A DNA stretch of 64,000 bases from Microscillaceae bacterium (GTDB lineage: Bacteria; Bacteroidota; Bacteroidia; Cytophagales; Microscillaceae), in the NCBI GenBank assembly GCA_003483885.1, contig DMXI01000586.1, forward strand, positions 18,435 through 82,434, read 5' to 3'. Below the pieces are notes generated by a model. The model saw only the letters and a list, made by a program, of their open reading frames with translations, ran no database searches and was not told the DNA's origin. A program made the position numbers and the translations under genes. Shown here piece by piece: positions 49,550-59,446 of this stretch; the first letter of the stretch is position 1, and each line of letters starts with the position of its first letter.

Positions 49550-52108
49550 TCATAATTGAACCCCTACTACCAAAATATCATCTATTTGCTTGGTTTGCGT
49601 TCCGTCGTAGTTCATCCAGTTGTCCAAGGCACTTTCTAAGATTTGCTTTTGCTCTTTTACAGGTTTTTGAGCGATTTGTGCTAATAAGCTTTGAAAAGCT
49701 GTTTTCATAAATTTTTTACCCTTTTCACCTCCAAACTGATCTTGGTACCCATCCGAATACATATAAAAAGTAGTAGGTTGACTCACATCAATTGAGTGCT
49801 TGGTAAAGTGCATAGAAGTTCCGTTCTGATAAGTATTGATGCTGTATCTATCACCTTTAATTTCGCTCAAATGACCATTTTGTACCAAAACAAGTGGGTG
49901 CATAGCCCCAGCATAGTACAGCATTTTCTCGGCTTTGTCTAAAACACAGATGACCACATCCATGCCATCTTCTACTCGGGTAGTATCACTTTGTAGAAGT
50001 TTATGCAAGGCTTGGTCTAAATGATATAAAATTTGCTCGGGAGCACTAATTTTATTTTGCGCTACAATATTGTTTAAAGCCTGGGTGCCCAACATAGTCA
50101 TAAAAGCTCCAGGAACACCATGCCCGGTACAATCTGCCACTACAAAAATTTGTTTATTGCCTAATTCTTCAAACCAATAAAAATCGCCAGACACAATGTC
50201 GCGAGGGCGATATAGGACAAAATGAGGAGGTAAAACATTTTTCATTCTTTCCTCCAATGGCAAAATGGCTTTTTGAATCCGCTCGGCATAGTTGATACTA
50301 TCTACTATCTGGTCTTTTTGCTCCTTCAGCTCCCGATTGATCAGGCTGATCTTGGTATTGGCCTGTTGGGTATATTCATTGGCTATTTGTAACTCTTCGT
50401 TATAGTTTTTGAGTTCTTCATTTACCAAATTAAGCTCCTGATTTGCCGTATTAAGCTGAAAATTGCTCCGTTGTTTGCTACGATAAAAAATGCCTAACAC
50501 AAATAACAACGCCCCCAATAAAACCGCTCCAATAATGGCGGTACGTTGATTGGCTTTCTCTGTCTGGATTTTGGCATTGAGGGCCAATTCTTTCTTGTTT
50601 TGGGCTGCCAACAATGAATCTTCTCGTTTTTGCGCAGCAAACCTTTCTTCCAGCTGAGTAATTTGTCGAATGTTTTTTTCGCTCAATATACTGTCTGCCA
50701 TTTGCTTAAACAGTTCCAGTTGTTCGTAGGCTTTATCGGGCTGCCCCAGTGCTCGGTAGGTTTTAGCCAAGTATTCGGCTCCATCTCTTATTGTATAGGG
50801 ATTTCCAGTATTTTGAGCACCTTGCCCCCCTTTTTCAAGATAGGCTTGCGCTTTTGCGTAATCTTTTTGTAAATAATAAGCAGTTCCCAAGCTTACCAAA
50901 GCTTGGGCTAATCGGTCTTTTTGTCCAATTTCTCGCAATAAAATCAGCGACTTTTCAAAATACGCAATGGCACTATCTGCCTTTTTTTGAGCCAATGCCC
51001 AATTCCCTAGCCCCAGGTAACTATGAGCCACACCACTTTTGTCCCCAATTTGCTGTCTGATTTTGAGTGATTGTTCAAGCATAGTCAAAGACAAGGAATA
51101 TTTCCCTTGCAGGCGATACAATCTACCCATATTGTAATAGCTGTTGCCCACCCCTCTTTTGTCTCTCAATTGCTTTTTGATTGCAAGGGAGCGCTCATAC
51201 ATTTTTAAGGCTTGCGGATACATATTTTGATCATCATAAATCGCCCCTATATTGTTGTAACTCTTGGCTGCTCCTCTTTTGTCTCCAATACTTTCTTTGA
51301 TTTTAAGCGAGCGTTGGTACATCATCAAAGCCTTCGAGTAATTACCAATCTTGCGATAAATCATCCCAATATTATTGTAGCTGCCAGCCAACCCCTTACG
51401 ATTTTTGGCCTTTTCTCTAAACTTAACCGATGCCTCGTGCATTTTCAATGCCTCGAAGTATCGTCCTTGTTTGGTGTAAACAATACCCATATTGTTGTAG
51501 CTACTAGCCACGCCTCGATTGTTCCCTAGCTTCTGCCGTAATGTGAGCGATTTTTGGTACATAGACAATGCCTTGGCATAGTCACCTTGCTTTCGGTAAA
51601 TAACACCAAGGTGATTGTAGCTACTGGCTATTTCTGTTTCCTTCTTGATTTGCAAAAATATTTTGAGTGCCTGTTGGGCTATTTCCAAAGCCTTGGTATA
51701 ATCATCTTTCCTGCGATAAACAACTGCCATTCCTTTCAAGGCGTTGGCTTCTCCTTTTTGATATTTGCCCTGCTGAGCTATTTGCAATGAGCGATTATAC
51801 AACTCAAGTGCTTGAGCATAATGCCCTTTGTCCATCATCACCCAGGCAATATTGTTCCAAGCGTCAGATACCCCAGCCAAGTAGTTGACTTGCTTGGCAA
51901 GTCGCTTCGCCTTATTGGTGTAACTGGCCACCAAGCTAGAATCTGAACGACGATATTCTTTGGCTAGTAGATTATATCCATCTACCTTTTGTCGATCCGA
52001 AATATTAGATTTTATTATTTTTTGCAGAGAATCTACGGTCTGGGAATTTTGTGCTAGGGTAATAAAGGAGATAAACCAAAAGTACGCAAATACGCCTGTG
52101 AATTTCAT
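49550..52108 (-). CDS. TPR-SpoIIE protein phosphatase
   Basis: 852 residues. Signal peptide to LAQ (about 20). About ten TPRs (45-470) of the 40-residue kind with the repeated core SYNNIGxIYxxxGxYxxALxMYxxSLxIxxxxGxKRG. TM span TAIIGAVLLGALLFVLGIFY (about 530), coiled coil (555-625), then a SpoIIE PP2C domain (about 630-852): SGDFYWF, VADCTGHGVPGAFMTM, DGMD, YSDGYQDQFGG and DDILVVGVQL. It would sense something in the periplasm and dephosphorylate a cytosolic partner. Close kin of the SpoIIE domain at 35001. A short remnant of a similar gene end lies upstream at 52307. Confidence 0.92.
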   Translation of the reverse strand: MKFTGVFAYFWFISFITLAQNSQTVDSLQKIIKSNISDRQKVDGYNLLAKEYRRSDSSLVASYTNKAKRLAKQVNYLAGVSDAWNNIAWVMMDKGHYAQALELYNRSLQIAQQGKYQKGEANALKGMAVVYRRKDDYTKALEIAQQALKIFLQIKKETEIASSYNHLGVIYRKQGDYAKALSMYQKSLTLRQKLGNNRGVASSYNNMGIVYTKQGRYFEALKMHEASVKFREKAKNRKGLAGSYNNIGMIYRKIGNYSKALMMYQRSLKIKESIGDKRGAAKSYNNIGAIYDDQNMYPQALKMYERSLAIKKQLRDKRGVGNSYYNMGRLYRLQGKYSLSLTMLEQSLKIRQQIGDKSGVAHSYLGLGNWALAQKKADSAIAYFEKSLILLREIGQKDRLAQALVSLGTAYYLQKDYAKAQAYLEKGGQGAQNTGNPYTIRDGAEYLAKTYRALGQPDKAYEQLELFKQMADSILSEKNIRQITQLEERFAAQKREDSLLAAQNKKELALNAKIQTEKANQRTAIIGAVLLGALLFVLGIFYRSKQRSNFQLNTANQELNLVNEELKNYNEELQIANEYTQQANTKISLINRELKEQKDQIVDSINYAERIQKAILPLEERMKNVLPPHFVLYRPRDIVSGDFYWFEELGNKQIFVVADCTGHGVPGAFMTMLGTQALNNIVAQNKISAPEQILYHLDQALHKLLQSDTTRVEDGMDVVICVLDKAEKMLYYAGAMHPLVLVQNGHLSEIKGDRYSINTYQNGTSMHFTKHSIDVSQPTTFYMYSDGYQDQFGGEKGKKFMKTAFQSLLAQIAQKPVKEQKQILESALDNWMNYDGTQTKQIDDILVVGVQL

Positions 52109-52665
52109 AAGTAATCGGTTTATATCATCAAGGGAAGATCCCGTGGGTACATGTACGTATGTAAAAAAGAAAATGACTCAAGTTTTTCAAATAGTATTAA
52201 ATGTACTATACAAAACGCTATCCTTAAAGCATTTCAAGATAATTCGTAATCAAACAAGGTTAACACTTTTTTCTATAAGACGGTGCACAAAACCTTATCC
52301 AAAAAATCATAATTGTATACTCATCATCAGAATATCATCTTTTTGCAGGGCTCATGTTTGATTTTGCATCGAGTTAGCCTAACACTTTGATACAGTAAAA
52401 AAATCATTGTCCACCAACATAACTATTTTATATTATTTGCTTAAGTGCCTTACTCACGTAATGATGATTTGTTTAAATCAAATGTAGAAAAACATTGTTT
52501 AATAGTTTAAGTTAAAGTACCTCCTTGTTTGTAGCATTTTTTAAAAAGTTAAGCCTAAGCAAACCTCTATATTCCCTCATTTACTTCTATCTTCGCGCCC
52601 AAACCAAACCCTCCTTCAGAGAGTTTTTAAATAATTCACCATTGATAATTCATAATTGAAAAGGG
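52109..52665. other. 557-bp intergenic region with a gene remnant
   Basis: No intact ORF. It contains the short SpoIIE-like remnant on the minus strand (52307-52351). The rest is AT-rich, and I see nothing else I can name. Confidence 0.5.
52307..52351 (-). pseudogene. Remnant of a SpoIIE phosphatase 3' end
   Basis: On the minus strand the codons spell ALQKDDILMMSIQL and a stop, closely like the last residues of the neighbour, IDDILVVGVQL. The DNA around both stops also matches (CATAATTG and ATATCATCT at the same spacing). Upstream the frame is closed by a stop at 52352. It may be what is left of a third paralogue after deletion, or the end of an inverted/duplicated copy. Short, so not certain. 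Confidence 0.45.
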
Positions 52666-53772
52666 ATGAATAACCGGAGAAAAAACGCCATATATTCTAT
52701 AGTCTTGTTGTCGTTGGTAGCCATTGTGTATTTGTACCGTAAAAACCAGGCCGCCCAACAGCTCCCCAAGTCAAACAATACCAGCCAAAGCAGTACTGAC
52801 TCTACCAATGCTGGAAAGGCCACCACTGCCAATGACCGCACGGTGAAGGTAACTGGAACCACCATGGGCAAGATTGTATATAATGTGACCTATTTGGACG
52901 AAAAAAAGCGGGATTTAAAACCCGGGATTGATTCAGTACTGGTGGCATTTAACCAATCGCTTTCTACTTATATACCTGACTCTGAGATTTCTACCTTCAA
53001 CAAAGGAACAGAAGCGCTCTCCCCCACCAGGATGTTTGAGCGGGTTTTTCTGAGCAGTCAAGAAATATACCGTGCCACTGACGGGGCTTTTGACCCAACA
53101 ATTAGCCCATTGATCAATGCCTGGGGATTTGGTTTCAAAAAAGCCGAGAAGGGTAAAATTGCAATAGATTCGTTGCTCCAATATGTAGGATTTGACAAAT
53201 ACCTCAAATACGCCGACAAAAAAATCGCCAAAAGTAAGGCAGGCATTATGCTCGATTTCAGTGCCATTGCCAAAGGCTACGCCGTAGATATTGTAGGCGA
53301 ATATTTGGTGAGTGAAGGAATCAAGAATTATGCAGTAGAAATTGGTGGAGAGGTTCGCTGCCAAGGCAAAAACAACGCAGGGCGCACTTGGCTATTTGGG
53401 GTAAAAGATCCTCAATACAAAGAAAAAAACCGAGCCTCGGCTTTTGCTGCTATTTACCTGGAAAATAAAGCAATGGCTACCTCTGGCAACTACGAGAACT
53501 TCTACATCAAAGATGGTAAAAAGTATGCCCATACTATAGACCCCAAAACGGGCTACCCGGTAGAGCATTCTTTGTTAAGCGCTTCAGTATTGGCCAATGA
53601 TTGTATGAGTGCCGATGCCTATGCTACTGCTTTTATGGTGATGGGGTTGGAAAAAGCCAAGAAAGTTTTAGAAGCCCAACCCGATTTAGAAGCTTTCTTA
53701 ATTTATGCCGATGCCGAAGGTAAGCTCCAATCTTTTACGACTAAAGGTGCTCAAAAATATTTAGCTAAATAA
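52666..53772 (+). CDS. apbE: ApbE: FAD:protein FMN transferase
   Basis: 368 residues. N-terminal membrane anchor (AIYSIVLLSLVAIVYLY), then a Ser/Thr/Asn-rich linker (40-58) and the ApbE domain. Landmarks: TGTTMGKIVYNV, TDGAFDPTISPLINAWGFG, LDFSAIAKGYAVD, VEIGGEVRCQG, ATSGNYENFY and HTIDPKTGYPVEHSLLSASV, with the Asp/Thr Mg2+ site near SADAYATAFMVMG. It attaches FMN to Thr of periplasmic-facing proteins such as Nqr or Rnf subunits. No such target is adjacent. A 14-bp inverted repeat lies after the stop. Confidence 0.95.
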   Translation: MNNRRKNAIYSIVLLSLVAIVYLYRKNQAAQQLPKSNNTSQSSTDSTNAGKATTANDRTVKVTGTTMGKIVYNVTYLDEKKRDLKPGIDSVLVAFNQSLSTYIPDSEISTFNKGTEALSPTRMFERVFLSSQEIYRATDGAFDPTISPLINAWGFGFKKAEKGKIAIDSLLQYVGFDKYLKYADKKIAKSKAGIMLDFSAIAKGYAVDIVGEYLVSEGIKNYAVEIGGEVRCQGKNNAGRTWLFGVKDPQYKEKNRASAFAAIYLENKAMATSGNYENFYIKDGKKYAHTIDPKTGYPVEHSLLSASVLANDCMSADAYATAFMVMGLEKAKKVLEAQPDLEAFLIYADAEGKLQSFTTKGAQKYLAK

Positions 53773-54530
53773 TATTTTTCATACCACTACTGAAGCTGTT
53801 TGAATTGCTTACCATTTTGTGATGATTGATAGGATTCAAACAGCTTCCTATAGTTTGTTAAGAACAAATATGGAATATACCACTCACTAGAAATTTCATA
53901 AACTTGTTTCATTTCTAACCACTTCCACCTGACAGCAATACAAACTTCTTTCTTAGCAAAAGTGATAAGACTTAAACCCTCAAGGTATTAGAAATATCCC
54001 GATGAAATGATACTCAATACATTGCTAATTGTCAGTTTAAACATCCATTCATTAGAAATTTAGTGATAACGTTGAATTGCTCAAATTAATCCAGGTAAAC
54101 ACTTTTCATATAAACTATTGATAGTCAATAAAATAAATAGTAAACATTTGCCAAGCTATTTATAAAAATTACTGAAGTATTGACCTAAAATACACCATCA
54201 CTAGTTAAGCCCCTGAATAACAAGCTTTTAATAACACAAAACCAGGTTTCTAATTTACTTTCATTTACAACGTTTTATCCGCATAAAAAAAACAGATAAC
54301 CACTTATAACACATTGAGTAACATTACCCAGTCTGCTTTGAGTAAGCGCCATAAAACCGTTTGATCTAGTTTCAAGTTTTTAATGTCAATACGTATGAAT
54401 CAACCACCTACATTTCTTTTAATAGAGCATCAACTAAAATAAAATCGCACAAGCTTTAAGGTATTTATAATCTACTATTAGGCGATGCCCAAACCCTCTA
54501 TTGAAAGAGTCACTATCAAAACATAAGACT
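53773..54530. other. 758-bp intergenic region
   Basis: No supported ORF. It holds the long inverted repeat at 53792-53847 after apbE. The rest is AT-rich spacer before the SpoIIE sensor gene. Confidence 0.5.
53792..53847 (+). repeat. 14-bp inverted repeat after apbE
   Basis: GAAGCTGTTTGAAT (53792-53805) and ATTCAAACAGCTTC (53834-53847) pair perfectly around a 28-nt loop. It may protect or end the apbE mRNA. There is no T tract. Confidence 0.5.
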
Positions 54531-57356
54531 ATGTTCACGAACTTGACAATTAGAAGAAAGCTTACATTATTCATCAGTGTTTTATTAATCGTTACCGTGG
54601 TGAGTTCTATCCTGGTAGCGAACTATGTAGTAAGCAACACGCTCAAAAACCAAGCGTTAGAAAACGCCCGAAACGAGATGCATACCAAGGTAGAGTTTAT
54701 TTCCAGCTACCTGGATGCCCTACGAAATGATGTACGAGTGCTCAGTCAGTCGCTCACCTTACAAAAATTGCTTGATGCTCAAATCCAATTACAAACAGAC
54801 ACCTCTGCCCAAGCACTTGAAAATTACGAAAGACTCAAACAAAGCCTCAAGCAAGATTATTATACCTTGTCCAATGTGAGAAAATCTTTTATGCAGTTAC
54901 GTTACCTCGACCATACTGGCAAAGAAGTCATCAGGGTAGACAACAATAGAAGTGTGGTTAAAATAATTCCCGATAACCAACTTCAGAATAAAGGTAAAAG
55001 TGACTATTTTCTTAAAACCATTCAAAACAAACCTGGGCAGTTGTATGCTTCGGCCCTCAACCTCAACAAGGAGCAAGGTAAGATAGAAATCCCTTACAAT
55101 CCTGTGATTCGTTATGCATTGCCTATTTTCGATAAAGCAAACCAAGTGAGAGGGATCGTAATCGCCAATATTTACGCCAATGTAGTACTGGAACAGGTCC
55201 AGTCTGAACTAGGGCTGGGACAAATATACCTTACCGATCAGCAAGGGTATTACCTCTACCACCCTAACGCCAACAAACAATGGGGACGCGATCTAAAAAC
55301 TCAGGAAAAGTTAAGCAAAGACTATAACCAGGCGCTGGCCAAAAAACTATTAAAAGCCTCTTCTAAGGTAATTCAACACAATGGTAATTTCTTCATAAGT
55401 ACCTCTATTTACCCGCTCAAAAACGATAAACAATCTTACTGGGTTATGTTAGAAAAAATAACCAGTGAGTCTATCCAGAAAAAGACTAATACACTGAGCA
55501 ACACCTTACTGGCGGTAGGGGTGGTGGTTTTGGTCCTTGGTTTCCTGTTTACTTATTTTTTCTCGCGCACTTTTACCCGCCCTATTCAATACCTCAAAAA
55601 AAATATTGTACAACTAATGCAGGGAGAAATACCCACCGCTATCGATATTCATAATAAAGACGAAGTAGGGGAAATGACCCAACGATTTAACGAGTTGGTG
55701 CATAACATACAACACATGGCGGCATTTGCTAAAAAACTAGGGGATGGAGAACACAATGCTCACCTTGAAGTTTCGTCTCAAATGGTGCTGGTGGAGGCTT
55801 TAAATAAAATGAAGCACAGCCTTAGCGCCAACAAAATGGACACCGAAATAAGGAAATGGACTGGAGAAGGCCTTGCCAGGTTTGCCGAACTGCTCAGAGG
55901 ACATAATACAATGGAAGAAGTATTTGAGGAACTCACCAATGAAATAGCCAAATATCTGGGGGTGCATTGGGTTTGCCTTTATATTTTGCAAGACGACAAG
56001 CTGGTTTTAGCCAATTTTTATGGCGTAAGCAAGGAAGACACCAAGGAAGAACTCAGCTTACGAGATGGGCTGGTAGGTCAAGCTTTCTATAAAAAAGAAC
56101 CTATTTATATAAATCAGTTATCAGATAATTTCCTTTCGGTAAACTCTGCCACCATCAGTGTGCCTATGCAAAGCCTGTTGGTTGTTCCTTTGAAAACTTA
56201 TGACCAAACCGAAGGAGTACTGGAACTGGCCCACACCAGGCATTTTGAACAACACGAAATAGAATTTATTGAAGAGCTTTGCAGCGCCATTGCGGTAACC
56301 ATTGCTTCTATCCGCAATAAAGAACACATTAACAATATGCTGGAGCAAGCCCAGGAATACACGCACAAGCTAGAGACGCAAGAAGAAGAGCTACGACAAA
56401 ACCTGGAAGAGATAGCAGCCACTCAGGAAAATTTGGCTAACCAAAATGCTGAATTGAAAAAATCGGAGCGGACGATTAAAGAGCAAAACAAAATATTGGT
56501 CAACCAGGAAAGTGTGCTGCGCACCAATATGGAGCAGCTCCAGCAAGTACAAACCGAGCTGGAACAACGCAACAAGGAGATCGCAGAACAGCACAAACTC
56601 ATTCAGAGCAGTATCAATTACGCTACGAATATTCAAAAAGCAATTTTGCCAAGTCAAACAGAGTTAACAAATGCCTTCCGGGACTATTTCCTGATTTATA
56701 AACCTAAAAATAAAATATCGGGTGATTTTTATTGGCTCCATAAAACCAAAGAAAAAACATTGGTGGCTTTGATAGACTGCACTGGGCACGGGGTTCCAGG
56801 AGGATTTATGTCGTTGATTGGCTCTAATTTATTGAATCAAATCGTGATTGAAAACCAAAACACCGTACCAGGAGAAATTCTTGAATACGTACACAATGGC
56901 ATTAGGAAATTGCTGCGTCAATCTGAAAAGAACGGAGGAGATGGTATGGTCGCTAGTTTGTGTAGTTTCGAACCTCAACCAGATGGTACTACCTTGCTCA
57001 ATTATTCCTCTACCAAACAGTTTATATTTTATCATAATGGTACTCCCCAAATCCAGGTACTGAAAGGGGAAAGAAAAATACTAGGTGGTTGGCAAAAAGA
57101 AAAAAGGCGCACTTTCGCTACCAACCAAATGGTATTGCAACCTAATACTACCTTGTATTTAACCACCGATGGCATACTAGACATCCCCAATAAACGACGC
57201 AAAAGGCTGGGCGTCTCAGGGTTATTGAATGTTTTAGAAGAGGTAAAGACGCAATCATTTGACCTACAGAAAAAGGCGCTGATCTCTGCCATCAATCAGC
57301 ATACTCATGGATCTGAACAACGAGACGATGTAAGTATTTTAGGAATATTGATTTAG
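54531..57356 (+). CDS. Cache-HAMP-GAF sensor with SpoIIE phosphatase output
   Basis: 941 residues from the ATG at 54531 (a TTG at 54501 also opens the frame). TM1 about 11-34, a periplasmic Cache-like domain (about 40-320, e.g. QIYLTDQQGYYLYHP), TM2 about 325-345, HAMP (about 346-400), GAF (about 455-595), coiled coil (600-715) and a SpoIIE PP2C domain (about 720-941). The four metal Asp are kept (SGDFYWL, DCTGHGVPGGFM, TTDG, RDDVS), but the DGMD block of its kin is DGMV and SDGYPDQFG is TTDGILDIP. It should respond to an extracellular ligand. Confidence 0.9.
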   Translation: MFTNLTIRRKLTLFISVLLIVTVVSSILVANYVVSNTLKNQALENARNEMHTKVEFISSYLDALRNDVRVLSQSLTLQKLLDAQIQLQTDTSAQALENYERLKQSLKQDYYTLSNVRKSFMQLRYLDHTGKEVIRVDNNRSVVKIIPDNQLQNKGKSDYFLKTIQNKPGQLYASALNLNKEQGKIEIPYNPVIRYALPIFDKANQVRGIVIANIYANVVLEQVQSELGLGQIYLTDQQGYYLYHPNANKQWGRDLKTQEKLSKDYNQALAKKLLKASSKVIQHNGNFFISTSIYPLKNDKQSYWVMLEKITSESIQKKTNTLSNTLLAVGVVVLVLGFLFTYFFSRTFTRPIQYLKKNIVQLMQGEIPTAIDIHNKDEVGEMTQRFNELVHNIQHMAAFAKKLGDGEHNAHLEVSSQMVLVEALNKMKHSLSANKMDTEIRKWTGEGLARFAELLRGHNTMEEVFEELTNEIAKYLGVHWVCLYILQDDKLVLANFYGVSKEDTKEELSLRDGLVGQAFYKKEPIYINQLSDNFLSVNSATISVPMQSLLVVPLKTYDQTEGVLELAHTRHFEQHEIEFIEELCSAIAVTIASIRNKEHINNMLEQAQEYTHKLETQEEELRQNLEEIAATQENLANQNAELKKSERTIKEQNKILVNQESVLRTNMEQLQQVQTELEQRNKEIAEQHKLIQSSINYATNIQKAILPSQTELTNAFRDYFLIYKPKNKISGDFYWLHKTKEKTLVALIDCTGHGVPGGFMSLIGSNLLNQIVIENQNTVPGEILEYVHNGIRKLLRQSEKNGGDGMVASLCSFEPQPDGTTLLNYSSTKQFIFYHNGTPQIQVLKGERKILGGWQKEKRRTFATNQMVLQPNTTLYLTTDGILDIPNKRRKRLGVSGLLNVLEEVKTQSFDLQKKALISAINQHTHGSEQRDDVSILGILI

Positions 57357-57376
57357 CCATTCATTGTATTTTTCAA

Positions 57377-57431
57377 GGGCGGGTTTGTTGAGTAAGTTCA
57401 CCCAATAATTCAGGAAACCGCCCCTATTTTC
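57377..57431 (+). terminator. Possible terminator after the SpoIIE sensor gene
   Basis: GGGCGG (57377-57382) pairs with CCGCCC (57418-57423), extended by TTT/AAA past a bulge, with a 28-nt or longer loop and a short T-rich tail. Moderate support. Confidence 0.4.
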
Positions 57432-57595
57432 CTTGTATTAATCAACATTATATTGTCAAGCCATACCCATGCATCTTTATGAGAGGTTTGTAGTGTTTTT
57501 GATTGACTCATCCCATTTACCAGTCATTCAACACTTCTCTTATGCCTGATACTCACAACTTTTAAAACGCATAAAATACCCTTAATCAACATCAG

Positions 57596-58747
57596 ATGAA
57601 AACAATTCTACTCCTGGTTTTCTGTTTCCTTTGTTTGAAACCATTGGCTCAAACACCTCCAGCTACCTCCCCTGCGAAAGCCAAACAAGCCTTAAAATTT
57701 ACCAGTGATTTTCGTTTTAGATTAGAGCATGACTGGAACTCCCAAAGAACGGATGGCTCCTTTCGAGACGATAGAAGCAGGCTCAGGTATCGTTTTCGTT
57801 TTGGGTTACATTATACCTTAGATGAGCACTCAGGTTTTGGAGGTAGACTAAGATCTGGCAATATCAACGATCAGCAGGGCCCTCACGTAACCCTTGGAAA
57901 CAATACCGCCGAATTTGGCCTCACTCAGGTAGGGCTGGAAAAATTATACTATACTTATCAAAATGCCTGGTTTACGGGATGGGTAGGCAAAAACACGATG
58001 CTGTTACAAAAAGAAAATGAGTTGTTTTGGAACGACAATGTTTTTCCAGAAGGAGTAGCCCTACGTTTCAAATGGCAATACAAACATCCATTATTACAAT
58101 CACTGCAAGTAAATTGGGGGCATTATGTCATTGATTCTCGAGGGCAAACCCTTGATAATGACGGATATTTGGAAGTACTTCAGGTGGTATTACAAACCTG
58201 GAACAAAAGGTTGCTTATTTACCCTGGCTTTTATTATTTCAACAACATTGGTAACCTGCCAGATGGCAAATCGAGTTTTCATCTATCTTATGCACTGTGC
58301 CATTTAGGAGCAAAAGTAAACGTACTCAACAAACCTCACTTAAATGTAAGTGCCGATTATTATCACAACCTACAAGATTACAGTCGTCATGATTCTATTC
58401 CAAACGTGCTACAAAACCAGCGGCAAGGACTGGTAGTAACCGCCAAACTAGGAAAAATCAAGAAAAAAGGCGATTGGGCAATACATCTGTATTATGCCTA
58501 TCTGCAAAAGTTCTCCATTGTAGATTATTTCGCGCAAAACGACTGGGCACGCTGGGACTATTCTGCTATTGGTGCGGCAGGCTCCCGATTATCCAATTTT
58601 CAAGGCCTTGAACTTAGAATGATTTATGCTTTCAATAAAAAATTTAACCTCAATCTAAGAACTTATTTGGTGGAACAGTTGGTCACACGGGGAGAATTTA
58701 GAGAAACTGGCAGTAGAATCAGGCTGGACTTAAATATTGGTTTTTAG
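57596..58747 (+). CDS. Porin-like outer membrane beta-barrel protein
   Basis: 383 residues. Signal peptide to LAQ (about 19). The mature protein is a run of amphipathic strands rich in Tyr, Phe and Arg (FTSDFRFRLEHDWNSQRTDGSF, RSRLRYRFRFGLHYT, GGRLRSGNINDQQG) and ends in LDLNIGF, a typical C-terminal Phe for a barrel strand. It resembles the putative porin / alginate-export-like families of Bacteroidota, but I cannot fix the family. It could be a channel for small anions or sugars. Monocistronic, 239 bases after the SpoIIE gene. Confidence 0.75.
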   Translation: MKTILLLVFCFLCLKPLAQTPPATSPAKAKQALKFTSDFRFRLEHDWNSQRTDGSFRDDRSRLRYRFRFGLHYTLDEHSGFGGRLRSGNINDQQGPHVTLGNNTAEFGLTQVGLEKLYYTYQNAWFTGWVGKNTMLLQKENELFWNDNVFPEGVALRFKWQYKHPLLQSLQVNWGHYVIDSRGQTLDNDGYLEVLQVVLQTWNKRLLIYPGFYYFNNIGNLPDGKSSFHLSYALCHLGAKVNVLNKPHLNVSADYYHNLQDYSRHDSIPNVLQNQRQGLVVTAKLGKIKKKGDWAIHLYYAYLQKFSIVDYFAQNDWARWDYSAIGAAGSRLSNFQGLELRMIYAFNKKFNLNLRTYLVEQLVTRGEFRETGSRIRLDLNIGF

Positions 58748-59446
58748 CAATTTCCATATGCATTAAAAAAACGCTGTTTGCATCAATAAAGGAATATTAG
58801 AAAGCGAGATGAAATCTTAACTTTGAGTTTTTATCTAAAAGCCTTTTCCCAATATTTTAATATATTGAGAGCACTTTTTTATCATCATAATCCACCATTT
58901 TTCGCCTGCCAGCATAAGCCAATCCTTCCTACACTAACAATCCCTCGCTTTTAACCCTGATTACCAGATTAGATTTGGCCTTACCAGCTTTTTGCAAAAT
59001 TAAAATAATACAATTAAAGCTCTTGTATAGCCCAACCATTGTTTAATTATTTTTTTAAAAAATTGAACAAAATCAATTTTATATGGTTAGAATGAAAGTT
59101 ATTATCAGAAAAATTATATTATCTTAAACCAGTAGAAGTTATCACGACTGAATAAATAGGTCAGTTATGAAGACACAACCAACAACCTCATCGCCTCGAG
59201 TAGTGTCTCTACGTCCGACCACTATTTGAATTACAGCAATAAAAATGAAATGCATCGTGACAACATCTAATACTTAAGTAACAGGCTATAACGAAAGAAT
59301 TGTGCCTGCAAGCTGTTACCAAAACATAAGCCTCGACCCAATGAGATCAGAGATGCATTTAGAAAAGTAATAACCAATGTAAAATATATTTCTAATCAAG
59401 GGTATGCTTAAAACTTAAACATGCCCGACTTTAAAACTATAAGCTT
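58748..59446. other. 699-bp intergenic region upstream of coxM
   Basis: No supported ORF. AT-rich. Two TAnnTTTG matches, TAACTTTG at 58818 and TAGATTTG at 58970, neither with a clear -33 partner. If either is a promoter, the coxM leader would be 450-620 bases long. Confidence 0.45.

Noticed and set aside
51000..51900. About 120-bp periodic DNA similarity that could be taken for a tandem repeat array or CRISPR
   Set aside because: The period equals 40 codons and reflects the TPR units of the protein; there are no constant repeats with unique spacers.
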